A stretch of DNA of 64,000 bases, from the NCBI GenBank assembly GCA_964489645.1, contig CAZAZT010000006.1, positions 1-64,000 on the forward strand, in the 5' to 3' direction. The notes under the pieces were generated by a model that saw only the letters and a program-made list of their open reading frames with translations, made no database searches and was not told where the DNA came from. The translations under genes were made by a program, and so were the position numbers. Positions within the stretch are counted from its first letter, which is position 1. Every line of letters starts with the position of its first letter. Positions 35,162 to 43,578 of the stretch are shown one piece after another. Source of the stretch: JBEEPE01 sp964489645. Lineage in GTDB: Bacteria; Verrucomicrobiota; Verrucomicrobiia; Chthoniobacterales; Chthoniobacteraceae.

Positions 35162-35716
35162 ATGGATCAGTCCAGTCAAAAAGTTTACGCAGTCGGCGCA
35201 CTTTTCAACGACGCGGGAAGTGTGATGTCAGCCGCAGAGAAGATTCGTGATTTGGGGTTCGTGCATTGGGATGTGCATACGCCGTTCCCTGTTCACGGCA
35301 TGGATCAGGCGATGGGGCTTGGAAAGTCCTGGCTCAGCGCTGTCGTTTTTTGTGGCGGGATCTTGGGATTCACCACGGCGGTGTGTCTGACGACAATCCC
35401 TTCGTTCGGGATCTATCCGATGATCGTCCATGGCAAGCCTTACGATTGGCGCACGATTGTCAGCTTTTTCCCAATCATGTTTGAGCTGACGGTTCTTCTT
35501 TCGGCTTTCGCAGCGGTGGGCGGGATGTTGGCTATGAACCGACTGCCGCGATGGAATCATCCGGTGTTTGAGTGGGCTCATTTCACGAAAGTCTCTGACG
35601 ACACGTTCGCCATCGTGATTGAGTCACGAGATCCGAAGTTCTCCATCTCGAAGGTCACCGAACTACTTCAGAGCGTTGGGGGCACGGATGTGTCTGTGAT
35701 TAGGGAGGAAGCATAA
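35162..35716 (+). CDS. actD: alternative complex III subunit ActD (DUF3341)
   Basis: 184 aa from the ATG at 35162; the frame opens 48 bases earlier inside actC. DUF3341 features: an N-terminal soluble part (VYAVGALFNDAGSVMSAAEKIRDLGF, WDVHTPFPVHGMDQAMGL) and two transmembrane helices (SAVVFCGGILGFTTAVCL and FELTVLLSAFAAVGGMLAM), then a ferredoxin-like C-terminus (DTFAIVIESRDPKF). It is a structural subunit of ACIII sited near ActC and ActF. Confidence 0.95.
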   Translation: MDQSSQKVYAVGALFNDAGSVMSAAEKIRDLGFVHWDVHTPFPVHGMDQAMGLGKSWLSAVVFCGGILGFTTAVCLTTIPSFGIYPMIVHGKPYDWRTIVSFFPIMFELTVLLSAFAAVGGMLAMNRLPRWNHPVFEWAHFTKVSDDTFAIVIESRDPKFSISKVTELLQSVGGTDVSVIREEA

Positions 35717-35727
35717 TCCAAAAAAGT

Positions 35728-36390
35728 ATGTTGAAAGGATTTTTCATGACCGCCATCCCGATTGGGGTATGTGCAGTCTCATTCTTGGGTGCGCGTGGCG
35801 AGAAGTTCACGCAGACCCCGCTGCAGATTTTCTCGGATATGAAGCACCAGCCGAAGCTAATCACCCAGCATCCCTCGCCAGCTTTTGCTGACGGTCGCGG
35901 CGATCGGGCTCTGGTTGAGGGAACGCTTCCGAGGGGTTACACGCTCAAGGGGAAGTACCTATCCACTTCAGCCTCCAACGTTGGGGGGGGGTTTACTGTA
36001 TCCAACGATTATTTGAATACGGGAACATTTGGTTCGGTTTACGGGGCTGGGTTCCCAGTCAAGGTTGATTCAGAACTTCTGGCGCGCGGAGAGAATCGTT
36101 ATAATATTCATTGTGCTGTCTGCCACGACACGAATGGAAGTGGCAATGGGCCAACCAAGGCTTTGGGATTGGCTACGGTAGCGTCTCTGACAGACGACCG
36201 AATCAAGGGCCAGCCCGAGGGGCAGATTTTTTCGACGATCACTCATGGCAAGAACACGATGGGTGCATATGGGCCCAATATCAGCGTGAAGGATCGCTGG
36301 GCGATTGTTGCACATGTTCGTGTGTTACAGGCTCAGGCATCGACGCCGGCGGCGGAGATTCCCGACAATATCAAGAGTTTGATCAAATAG
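35728..36390 (+). CDS. actE: alternative complex III subunit ActE, monoheme cytochrome c
   Basis: 220 aa, with an N-terminal hydrophobic segment (FFMTAIPIGVCAVSFLGA), one heme site CAVCH near residue 129 and a likely Met ligand in NTMGAYG near residue 174. ActE is the monoheme periplasmic subunit of ACIII that hands electrons onward from ActA. Characteristic early text QTPLQIFSDMKHQPKL matches ActE. The stop lies five bases before actF. Confidence 0.93.
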   Translation: MLKGFFMTAIPIGVCAVSFLGARGEKFTQTPLQIFSDMKHQPKLITQHPSPAFADGRGDRALVEGTLPRGYTLKGKYLSTSASNVGGGFTVSNDYLNTGTFGSVYGAGFPVKVDSELLARGENRYNIHCAVCHDTNGSGNGPTKALGLATVASLTDDRIKGQPEGQIFSTITHGKNTMGAYGPNISVKDRWAIVAHVRVLQAQASTPAAEIPDNIKSLIK

Positions 36391-36395
36391 TTCTC

Positions 36396-37451
36396 ATGGC
36401 TTCACATAATCAACCATTGACGGTGGAGAAGTTTCCAATCGATCGAGCCGCCGCGCTTTCGCGAAGAGGTTTTGCAGTAGCTGTGGTGGGGGCTGTGCTT
36501 GGGGCTATCGGCTACTCCCAGAGCTCGGAGCAGTTTGCGTTCTCTTGGTTGTTTGGATTCATGGTGGTGTTCACCATTGTTGCGGGAGCAGCATTCTGGA
36601 ACATTCTGCATCACGCGACCGACTCTGAATGGTCTGTCTTGATCCGCCGCCAAGTGGAGAACATTGCATCCATCTTCCCGATGTTGATTGTTGGATTTCT
36701 CCCTCTCTTGTTCCTGTCAGCACCGTTGCTTTGGAAATGGTGGAATGTGCCGCACGGTGTGGATGCATTATTGGATAACAAAGAAGCTTTTCTGAATAAG
36801 CCTTTCTTCACCGCTCGCTCGTTTTTGTACTTCGGCTTGCTTGGTCTGGTTGTTTGGGCGTTGAGACGGAGGTCCTGCAGCCAGGATTCTGACGGAGCGG
36901 CGTCACACTCACTTTCGATGAGGAAGGCCTCGATTGCTGGTTTGCCGATTTTCGCCGTCTCGTTGACGTTCGCGGCTGTGGACTGGTTGATGGGCTTGGA
37001 TTATCACTGGTTTTCCACCATGTGGGGCGTTTACATCTTCGCGGGTGCAGCGGGTAGTTCAATGTCGCTGATTGTACTTGTGGTTAGTTGGTTGCGTTCG
37101 GAAGGCTATTTGCGCGCTGTCAACCAAGAGCACTATCACACGATGGGCAAGTTCATGTTGGCGTTCACAGTATTTTGGGCGTACATCGGCTACTCCCAGT
37201 ACATGTTGATTTGGTATGCAAACATGCCCGAAGAGACGATTTACTTCAAGATTCGCAACACAGAGGGATGGCACATCTTGAGCACTCTCTTGGTGGCGGG
37301 NNNNNNNNNNNNNNNNNNNNNNNNNNNNNNNNNNNNNNNNNNNNNNNNNNNNNNNNNNNNNNNNNNNNNNNNNNNNNNNNNNNNNNNNNNNNNNNNNNNN
37401 TTCCCCATCAAAGATCCTCGCCTTGCAGGATCGGTCAACCTCCACAACTAA
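36396..37451 (+). CDS. actF: alternative complex III subunit ActF, interrupted by an assembly gap
   Basis: The start is at the ATG at 36396 (MASHNQPLTVEKFPIDRAA). ActF is an NrfD-like integral membrane subunit of ACIII. Six or so membrane segments are visible before the N run at 37301-37400; after it the frame resumes with FPIKDPRLAGSVNLHN, the usual ActF C-terminus. The true gap size is unknown: 33 X residues give 351 aa, shorter than the roughly 400 expected, so sequence is probably missing. The gene is likely intact in the organism. Confidence 0.92.
   Translation: MASHNQPLTVEKFPIDRAAALSRRGFAVAVVGAVLGAIGYSQSSEQFAFSWLFGFMVVFTIVAGAAFWNILHHATDSEWSVLIRRQVENIASIFPMLIVGFLPLLFLSAPLLWKWWNVPHGVDALLDNKEAFLNKPFFTARSFLYFGLLGLVVWALRRRSCSQDSDGAASHSLSMRKASIAGLPIFAVSLTFAAVDWLMGLDYHWFSTMWGVYIFAGAAGSSMSLIVLVVSWLRSEGYLRAVNQEHYHTMGKFMLAFTVFWAYIGYSQYMLIWYANMPEETIYFKIRNTEGWHILSTLLVAXXXXXXXXXXXXXXXXXXXXXXXXXXXXXXXXXXFPIKDPRLAGSVNLHN
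37301..37400. other. Assembly gap (100 N) inside actF
   Basis: Exactly 100 N, the usual placeholder for a gap of unknown size. It removes the last membrane helices of ActF. Confidence 0.98.
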
Positions 37452-37459
37452 TCACTTTT

Positions 37460-37861
37460 ATGGGATTTCCTGTTCCTACCGTCGGCTACGCACTCTTGCT
37501 AGGCCTATCCGTATTCACCCTTGGTTATGCAGCGAGGTTGAATGACGGTGCGTCTGACTGGTCCGCTAGTGCCGCAGAGCGAATCCAGAGCGAACGTCGA
37601 CTCAGGGTGGTCAAAGAGAGTATGGCTAAGGCGTTGCCTTCTGCCGACAAGTGGCTGAGTCCCGAGAAGTCAGCGGCGACGCTTTCGAAAGCAAGTGCAT
37701 CAGCGGTTGTTCTTTCTAAGACCTCCGCATTGAAGCCAGCGGCCTCCCAAGTCGCTGTTGACGGCGTCATGCCCGCTCCCAAACCCGGTGAGGCTCCAAC
37801 GATGCCTTCTTCACCCTCGGGGGCCTCTACGCTCCGATTTGAGGCGACTAAAGCAAACTGA
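37460..37861 (+). CDS. small membrane-anchored protein of the act operon
   Basis: 133 aa from the ATG at 37460. One N-terminal transmembrane segment (PTVGYALLLGLSVFTLGYAA) is followed by a soluble tail, first charged (AERIQSERRLRVVKESMAKAL), then rich in Ala, Ser, Lys and Pro. No heme site, no known domain. Lying nine bases after actF and nine before the CcoN-like gene, it probably belongs to the same complex as an accessory or tether subunit. It has not been recognised in any named family. Confidence 0.7.
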   Translation: MGFPVPTVGYALLLGLSVFTLGYAARLNDGASDWSASAAERIQSERRLRVVKESMAKALPSADKWLSPEKSAATLSKASASAVVLSKTSALKPAASQVAVDGVMPAPKPGEAPTMPSSPSGASTLRFEATKAN

Positions 37862-37870
37862 AGATATTAT

Positions 37871-39412
37871 ATGGAGTTAGGTCAAATACATAAAAACCGA
37901 ATCGAGATTGATTCAGGAGTCGGGCCCCTCGTTAAACGCTGGGTTCTGGTTTCGGTGCTTTGGACTCTGGTTGGCCTCGTCACATTGGGCGCTTCTATGC
38001 TGGAGCTGCTGAATCCAGATCGCTTTGTGTGGTCGGGAGTGAGCTTCGGGAAACTTTTCCCTTTGGCTAAGTTCATTTTGTGTTTCGGTGGGTTGGGCAG
38101 TGCGGCTTGGGGAGCTTCTGTTTGGTCCCTTGCTCGAGAATCTGAGGATCGGCCCTCTGTCGGACTCCTGGGGCGTTGGGCGAACGAGTTGGGTTTCGGA
38201 TTCTGGTCGGTTGGTGTTTTGTCGGTCATCGCCTACGTGGTGGCGGTTGGTCTCCCAGGCAGTGGGGTAGTGCCTCAGGGTTCGTTGTGGCTTCTTTCGT
38301 TGGGAGCCCTACTCTCCGTTTCTGGGATGCTTTCGTTTGGTGGTCTGGCTTTGGGATCCACTCAGGGTTTCGGGCTCAGCTTGGTCTGCAGTCTTGTGTC
38401 GCTTTGTTCTTTGGTTGCGTACATCCGGGGGAGTAGTTCTCTCGGACTTCTGCTCGGGATCGTTTGCGCTTCAATGTTGGTGGTTGGCTCTCAAGGGCTG
38501 AGTGCCTCGGTCTTGGCGGTTTGCGCAGGGGTTGTTGGGGTGGTCGGTGCACTATGCATCAAACTGGTAGTTGTCGGTGGTGATGCGAAAGGGGTTGTAA
38601 CTGCAGTGTCGGATGCGTGGTTTTCTGGCGTTGTGCTGAACGCGTTTGGCCTTTTGATTCCGGTTGGAGTCGCCGTGTTTGTCTTGGGGAAGTCCACAGG
38701 CAGACCTCTGTTTTCGCGAGGACACGGGGTGTTGATTGCAGGTCTTGCTGGGATTTTCGGAGGACTTGTTGGGTTGGCGTCATTTTCAGACGGTCCGGTG
38801 CCTGCGTGGGTGGGTGCACTTGGGTCGGGCAGCGTATTTTTTGTGATGGTGGTCGTTCTGGGCTTGTGTTCAGCGGTGTTCAGACAGTCCGACGTCCCTG
38901 CGGGGAGTCCGTCAGTTGCGTTTGTTCGATGGGGTTCTGTGATGCTGGTGACTGCCGGTCTTCTGCGCACCTTATTGGTGATTCCTGAAGTTGCCGAGAG
39001 CTCTCAACTTACAATTGCCCAAATCGGGGTGGATTTCCTTCAGTACTTTGTGGGTGGAGGTTTGGTGATCTGGGGGTCCATCTACTACATCTACCCACGC
39101 GTCTGCGGTTGTGAGTGGCTCTCGTCCTCTCTGATTTCATGGCATCTGCGGGGTATGTTGTATGGAGGGGGGCTCGCATTCGGATGCATGTTTGTGAGTG
39201 GGGTCGCCTCGGGTTCAGCTTTGAACGAGGCTCTGGCGCCTTTTTCTGAATCTGTGGCAATGGGCAGGTCCTATTATTGGGGCACGGTCATTGGCATCGT
39301 GCTGATGGTTTTTGGTCAGATGTCTTCGCTTTTAAATGTTGGTTTTTTATCGATTCGAATTGGGCAACCAGCAGGTGAAGCGACTTTGCTGCCTGATGTA
39401 TCCAACCACTAA
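37871..39412 (+). CDS. CcoN-like (cbb3 oxidase subunit I-like) membrane protein lacking heme and copper ligands
   Basis: 513 aa with about 12 membrane helices. Several stretches align by eye with cbb3 oxidase subunit I: FPLAKFILCFGG with PLHTNAVIFAFGG, AWFSGVVLNAFGL with WWYGHNAVGFFL, GLASFSDGPVPAW with GPHHLHYTALPDW, and GGLVIWGSIYYIYPR with the segment after HVHSGALGW. Every ligand His is replaced (about residues 66, 253, 303, 304, 387 and 389). The whole protein has only four histidines (7, 285, 425 and 513). It therefore cannot be a heme-copper oxidase and is likely a scaffold or redox-silent partner for the CcoO-like cytochrome encoded five bases downstream. Confidence 0.75.
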   Translation: MELGQIHKNRIEIDSGVGPLVKRWVLVSVLWTLVGLVTLGASMLELLNPDRFVWSGVSFGKLFPLAKFILCFGGLGSAAWGASVWSLARESEDRPSVGLLGRWANELGFGFWSVGVLSVIAYVVAVGLPGSGVVPQGSLWLLSLGALLSVSGMLSFGGLALGSTQGFGLSLVCSLVSLCSLVAYIRGSSSLGLLLGIVCASMLVVGSQGLSASVLAVCAGVVGVVGALCIKLVVVGGDAKGVVTAVSDAWFSGVVLNAFGLLIPVGVAVFVLGKSTGRPLFSRGHGVLIAGLAGIFGGLVGLASFSDGPVPAWVGALGSGSVFFVMVVVLGLCSAVFRQSDVPAGSPSVAFVRWGSVMLVTAGLLRTLLVIPEVAESSQLTIAQIGVDFLQYFVGGGLVIWGSIYYIYPRVCGCEWLSSSLISWHLRGMLYGGGLAFGCMFVSGVASGSALNEALAPFSESVAMGRSYYWGTVIGIVLMVFGQMSSLLNVGFLSIRIGQPAGEATLLPDVSNH

Positions 39413-39417
39413 GTCAC

Positions 39418-40089
39418 ATGTCTGAACGTTTTTCTACCTTTCCGATTGCACTTACGGCGGTTTGTCTTTCCGCGGGTTTGGGTGTCTTGGGCTTGCAGAG
39501 TCAGCTTTCGAGTCTAGAGCCTTCTTTCAAATTGGATGATGGAGTGGTATCCGATGTTTACCCTGTTAGAAACGAAGGGGTGGCTCGTCAGGGGCGTGAT
39601 ATCTTCGTGCGGGAGGGGTGTGCAACTTGCCACACGCAGTTCGTGCGGGGAGAGAGTCACTATGAAATCGAGCGTGGCTGGGGCAAAAGGCGCGGAGTCG
39701 CACGGGACTTCTTATTTGAGACGAATGCGAGTCTCGGGATGACTCGGCTCGGTCCGGATTTGGCGAACTATGGGAACGCCGACTGGGGCAAGGCAGCGAA
39801 GGGGCTTGGGGTACCAGCCAATCGATTGGATGAGGCGCGGTTGCTTGAGTACTTTTTCAACCCAAGGAAGTTTTCGAAGCACACAATCATGCCGTCGTAT
39901 CAAGGGCTTTTCGAACGGGTTCATGAGCGAGAAACGGTAGTTGCGGCATTCACTGTCAAAGATGATCACGGGAACTCATTCACACCGAAGGCAGAAGCAT
40001 TCGCGCTTGTGGCTTACTTGCGATCTTTGGACCGCAGCGTGCCGTTGCCCGAGACTGCGGTTGCGGGTGTTTTACCGGTGAAAAAATAA
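39418..40089 (+). CDS. CcoO/FixO-like monoheme cytochrome c
   Basis: 223 aa: an N-terminal membrane anchor (FPIALTAVCLSAGLGVLGL), then GRDIFVREGCATCHTQFVRGE (heme site near residue 69), ERGWG, RLGPDLANYGN and TIMPSYQGLF with the likely Met ligand. This order of motifs is that of cbb3 oxidase subunit II (CcoO). In a real cbb3 enzyme it passes electrons to CcoN; here its neighbour has no heme ligands, so it probably delivers electrons between ACIII and the aa3 oxidase instead. Confidence 0.85.
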   Translation: MSERFSTFPIALTAVCLSAGLGVLGLQSQLSSLEPSFKLDDGVVSDVYPVRNEGVARQGRDIFVREGCATCHTQFVRGESHYEIERGWGKRRGVARDFLFETNASLGMTRLGPDLANYGNADWGKAAKGLGVPANRLDEARLLEYFFNPRKFSKHTIMPSYQGLFERVHERETVVAAFTVKDDHGNSFTPKAEAFALVAYLRSLDRSVPLPETAVAGVLPVKK

Positions 40090-40102
40090 TCGAGGTTCGA
40101 AA

Positions 40103-41251
40103 ATGTTGGATAATCAGAATCAGTCAGAGTTTTTGGACAAAGGAAACGTTCCTGCTGTCTCTCGTGAGCGTGACCCAGTCGACTCAGGAGAGTCTCGAGC
40201 ACCCTTTTGGGTTGTTGCGATTGGCGGGTTGATGCTCGCGGCGGGGGGGATTGTGATTGGAATCCGGTCTGGTGGGTTTTCTAAAGATGTTTATGGGCCC
40301 GAACAGCTTTATGCTGGGATGTCTCGCTTGGGATCTGGGGACGGTGCGGGAGCAGCCCAAGAGAAGACATTGGCAGAGCTGGGCAAGGAAATCTATGCGA
40401 ACTGTCAGTCGTGTCATCAGCCGAGTGGAGTGGGCGTGGCGGGTCAGTTTCCGAGTTTAGTTGGCGCTGATTATGTTACTGGTTCTGAGAAGCGTTTGGT
40501 TTCGATTCTTCTCAAAGGGATTCAAGGACCGCTGAAGGTTGGTGACGCGGCGTTCAATGGACTGATGCCTGCATGGGAAAGCACGCTATCAGACAAGAAA
40601 ATTGCCGCCGTTGCCACGTATGTTCGCGGTGCTTGGGGGAACTCTGCTGCTGAGATTTCGCCTGAAAAGGTCGCGGTGGTGCGGAAGGAACTTGCCAGCC
40701 GGACTGCACCATACACTGAGGCTGATCTTGCTCAAATCCCTGCGGATGCGAAGATTGAAGGTGCTGCTCCTTCCGCACCGTCGGCGTCCGCTCCGAGTTC
40801 AGGAGCACCAGCGCCGGGTGCTGCAACGGCAGCCGCGTCCGGCGAGGCCAAGACGGTTTCTCTTGATGATGGCAAGACCCATTACATGGCGATATGTGTG
40901 GCATGCCACCAACCCACAGGTTTGGGTTTGGCACCAGTGTTCCCTCCGATTGCCGAGACCGAGTATGTGAACGACAGTGCTGAGCGCTTGGTGGCAATCA
41001 TCCTGAAAGGGGTGATCGGACCAATCACAGTGAAAGGAACGGTTTACAACAATGTGATGCCAGGGCAAGAGGCACTCTTGACGGATAAAAAGATTTCAGA
41101 GGTCGCTTCGTTCGTTAGGGCGAACTTCGGGAACAAATCTGGTCCAATCACCGCGGAGCAGGTTTCTGAGGTCAGAAAAAAGTACACATCTAGGGCGACG
41201 CCGTGGACGGAGGCAGACTTGAAGGCTTTCACCCCAGACAAAAAAGACTGA
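40103..41251 (+). CDS. membrane-anchored diheme cytochrome c (two tandem domains)
   Basis: 382 aa. Anchor at residues 34-54 (PFWVVAIGGLMLAAGGIVIGI). Two homologous class I cytochrome domains follow, with C101-H105 (CQSCHQPSG) and C265-H269 (CVACHQPTG); Met ligands are likely in NGLMP and NNVMP. They are joined by an Ala/Pro/Ser-rich linker (residues 219-248). The second domain is closest to the single-domain cytochrome encoded next. A GAGG sequence precedes the ATG. It probably carries electrons from ACIII to CoxB. Confidence 0.9.
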   Translation: MLDNQNQSEFLDKGNVPAVSRERDPVDSGESRAPFWVVAIGGLMLAAGGIVIGIRSGGFSKDVYGPEQLYAGMSRLGSGDGAGAAQEKTLAELGKEIYANCQSCHQPSGVGVAGQFPSLVGADYVTGSEKRLVSILLKGIQGPLKVGDAAFNGLMPAWESTLSDKKIAAVATYVRGAWGNSAAEISPEKVAVVRKELASRTAPYTEADLAQIPADAKIEGAAPSAPSASAPSSGAPAPGAATAAASGEAKTVSLDDGKTHYMAICVACHQPTGLGLAPVFPPIAETEYVNDSAERLVAIILKGVIGPITVKGTVYNNVMPGQEALLTDKKISEVASFVRANFGNKSGPITAEQVSEVRKKYTSRATPWTEADLKAFTPDKKD

Positions 41252-41252
41252 G

Positions 41253-41708
41253 ATGATGCGGATTTCTTTAAAAAAGCTGGTCGTAATCGCGTTGTCGCTG
41301 GCGGCTTCTACGCACGCGCAGGACGATTTGGGTAAGCAGGTCTACAGCACTGTGTGCATTGCCTGTCACCAACCGACGGGTGCTGGTCTTCCTCCGGTAT
41401 TCCCAACACTGATCAACACTGAGTATGTCAATGGGTCAGCCGAGCGAATGGCTGCGATTGTCCTCAAAGGGGTGATGGGACCTATCACAGTGAATGGCGC
41501 GGCTTTCAACAACATCATGCCGCCGCAAGAGGCCATGTTGACAGACGAGAAAATCGCGGCAGTGATAACCTACGTCCGGGCAAGTTTTGGCAACAAAGCC
41601 GCGGCGGTGAAACCCGAAGTTGTGGCCGAAGCCCGTAAGAAGTTCATGTCCAAGGCAACCATGTGGAGTGAAGCCGAGCTGAAGGCTTGGCCTGAAGAGA
41701 AGAAGTAA
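41253..41708 (+). CDS. periplasmic monoheme cytochrome c
   Basis: 151 aa with a signal peptide (LVVIALSLAASTHA), heme site CIACHQPTG near residue 31, and Met ligand in NNIMPP. It aligns along its length with the second domain of the preceding diheme protein: shared QPTGxGL, EYVN, SAERxxAIxLKGVxGPITV and VRAxFGNK. Two start codons are adjacent (41253 or 41256). It starts one base after the stop of the diheme gene. It is the natural soluble donor to the CuA centre of the downstream oxidase, since CoxB has no fused cytochrome. Confidence 0.9.
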   Translation: MMRISLKKLVVIALSLAASTHAQDDLGKQVYSTVCIACHQPTGAGLPPVFPTLINTEYVNGSAERMAAIVLKGVMGPITVNGAAFNNIMPPQEAMLTDEKIAAVITYVRASFGNKAAAVKPEVVAEARKKFMSKATMWSEAELKAWPEEKK

Positions 41709-41728
41709 ACCAACGATTTCCTGAAAAT

Positions 41729-43558
41729 ATGGCTGTATCACACGCACACTCTCCAGCATCAGAGCACGGACACTCCCATGAAGATCATCATGAGTTGTCC
41801 TTCCTTCAGAAGTATGTTTTCTCTACGGATCACAAGGTAATTGGAATCCAGTACGGAGTGACGGGATTGGCGTTCCTTTTCTTCGGGTTCATGCTGATGC
41901 TCGTCATGCGGTGGCAGTTAGCGCATCCTGGAGAAGCGGTCCCTTTTGTTGGTAATCTGCTTCACAACATTTTTGGGGACACCGTTTTTGACGGCGCCAA
42001 ACGAGCCGCTGGTATCGCGGGTGTTTTGACGCCTGATGGGTACAACACCTTTGGGGCCATGCACGGGACCATCATGGTTTTCTTCGGGGTTGTGCCGGTC
42101 GCGTTTGCTGCATTCGGTAACTACGTTGTTCCTTTGCAGATTGGGGCTCCCGATATGTGTTTTCCGAAGCTGAACATGGCGAGTTTCTGGAGCTTCTTTG
42201 TGAGCTGTGTCATCATGGTGGGAAGCTTTTTCGTCGGTACCGGAGCGGCGAAATCGGGATGGACAGCGTATCCACCGCTGGCCGGGATTGCGGACCTGCC
42301 TGAGGGAGGAAGCATCTGGTGGAATGGCCAGACGTTATGGTTGCTTGGGATGGTGTTTAACATCACGGGCTCTCTGTTGGGTTCAGTGAATTTCATTGCA
42401 ACAATCATCCAGCTAAGGGCTCCAGGCATGACGTGGATGAGACTTCCTTTCTTTGTTTGGGCTCAGTTTGTGACGGCATTCTTGCTGTTATTGGCTTTCC
42501 CTCCTCTTGAGGCGGCGGGGCTGATGCAGTTCACGGACCGAGTTTTTGGAACAAGTTTCTTCATGCCTACCGGGTTGGCTGTGGCCAAGGCGATAGGGCA
42601 GACGTGGGCGGGGGGCGGAAGCCCGGTGCTGTGGCAGCATTTGTTCTGGTTCTTGGCGCATCCGGAAGTTTACGTGTTGATCTTGCCTGCGATTGGGATG
42701 GTGGCGGAGATTGTGGCGAATAACACGAGAAAGCCCCTTTATGGCTATAAGGGCATGGTGTACGCAGTTTTCGCTCTCGGATTTTTGTCATTCATCGTGT
42801 GGGCCCACCACATGTACATGACGGGGATGGGCGCTAAGGTGGCATCTTTCTTCCAAGCGACAACCATCATGATTTCGGTGCCATCGGTCATTTTGCTGAC
42901 GTCTCTGATCATTTCTCTCTGGGGGGGATCGATTCGTTTCAACAACGCTATGCTCTTCGCTGCTGCGTTCTTGCCGATGTTCGGTATTGGAGGGTTGACG
43001 GGGATTCCGCTGGCTTTCAACGCCGTTGATCTCTTCCTACATGACACTTACTACGTGATTGGCCATTTCCATTATGTGGTCGCACCAGGAACCATTTTCG
43101 CGATTTTTGCAGGCGTGTATCACTGGTACCCGAAAGCGACTGGGCGTCATTTGAACGAGTTCCTTGGGCGAGTGCACTTCTGGGGATCTTTGGTGGCCAT
43201 CAACGGCCTCTTCTTCCCGATGTTCTTGCAGGGGATGGCTGGCGTTCATCGGCGTTGGTATGATGGAGGCGCAACGTACGAAGGAATCATCGCTCCGGTA
43301 TTGAAGTGGAATAACTTCATGACGGTTTCGGCCATCTTACTGGCGCTGTTCCAACTTCCGTTCATCTACAACTTCTTCACGAGTATTTTTCTTGGTCAGA
43401 AGGCAAGCGATAATCCGTGGGATGCAACGACCTTGGAGTGGGACACGCCTACCCCTCCGCCTCACGGAAACTTCACGAAGGAGATCAATGTGGTCAGGGG
43501 GCCTTACGAGTACAGTGTGCCGGGTGAGTCGAAGGACTATCTCACTCAGAACGGCTAA
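41729..43558 (+). CDS. coxA: cytochrome c oxidase subunit I (aa3-type, A1-like)
   Basis: 609 aa, 12 membrane helices. Heme a ligand H112 in MHGTIMVFF; CuB/crosslinked tyrosine block WQHLFWFLAHPEVYVLILP, with the D-channel glutamate of the HPEVY motif; WAHHMYMTGM with the two CuB histidines; and HDTYYVIGHFHYV with the heme a3 and a ligands. Proton-pumping aa3 chemistry is therefore expected. The N-terminus is His-rich (seven His among the first 21 residues), and the loop between helices 1 and 2 is longer than usual. coxA precedes coxC by 20 bases. Confidence 0.97.
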   Translation: MAVSHAHSPASEHGHSHEDHHELSFLQKYVFSTDHKVIGIQYGVTGLAFLFFGFMLMLVMRWQLAHPGEAVPFVGNLLHNIFGDTVFDGAKRAAGIAGVLTPDGYNTFGAMHGTIMVFFGVVPVAFAAFGNYVVPLQIGAPDMCFPKLNMASFWSFFVSCVIMVGSFFVGTGAAKSGWTAYPPLAGIADLPEGGSIWWNGQTLWLLGMVFNITGSLLGSVNFIATIIQLRAPGMTWMRLPFFVWAQFVTAFLLLLAFPPLEAAGLMQFTDRVFGTSFFMPTGLAVAKAIGQTWAGGGSPVLWQHLFWFLAHPEVYVLILPAIGMVAEIVANNTRKPLYGYKGMVYAVFALGFLSFIVWAHHMYMTGMGAKVASFFQATTIMISVPSVILLTSLIISLWGGSIRFNNAMLFAAAFLPMFGIGGLTGIPLAFNAVDLFLHDTYYVIGHFHYVVAPGTIFAIFAGVYHWYPKATGRHLNEFLGRVHFWGSLVAINGLFFPMFLQGMAGVHRRWYDGGATYEGIIAPVLKWNNFMTVSAILLALFQLPFIYNFFTSIFLGQKASDNPWDATTLEWDTPTPPPHGNFTKEINVVRGPYEYSVPGESKDYLTQNG

Positions 43559-43578
43559 TCAGTGATTTAGGAGAGAAA

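Noticed and set aside
37871..40089. Functional cbb3 oxidase (ccoN-ccoO)
   Set aside because: The subunit I-like protein has no His ligands for hemes or CuB, and no ccoP or ccoQ follows; only the CcoO-like part keeps its heme site.
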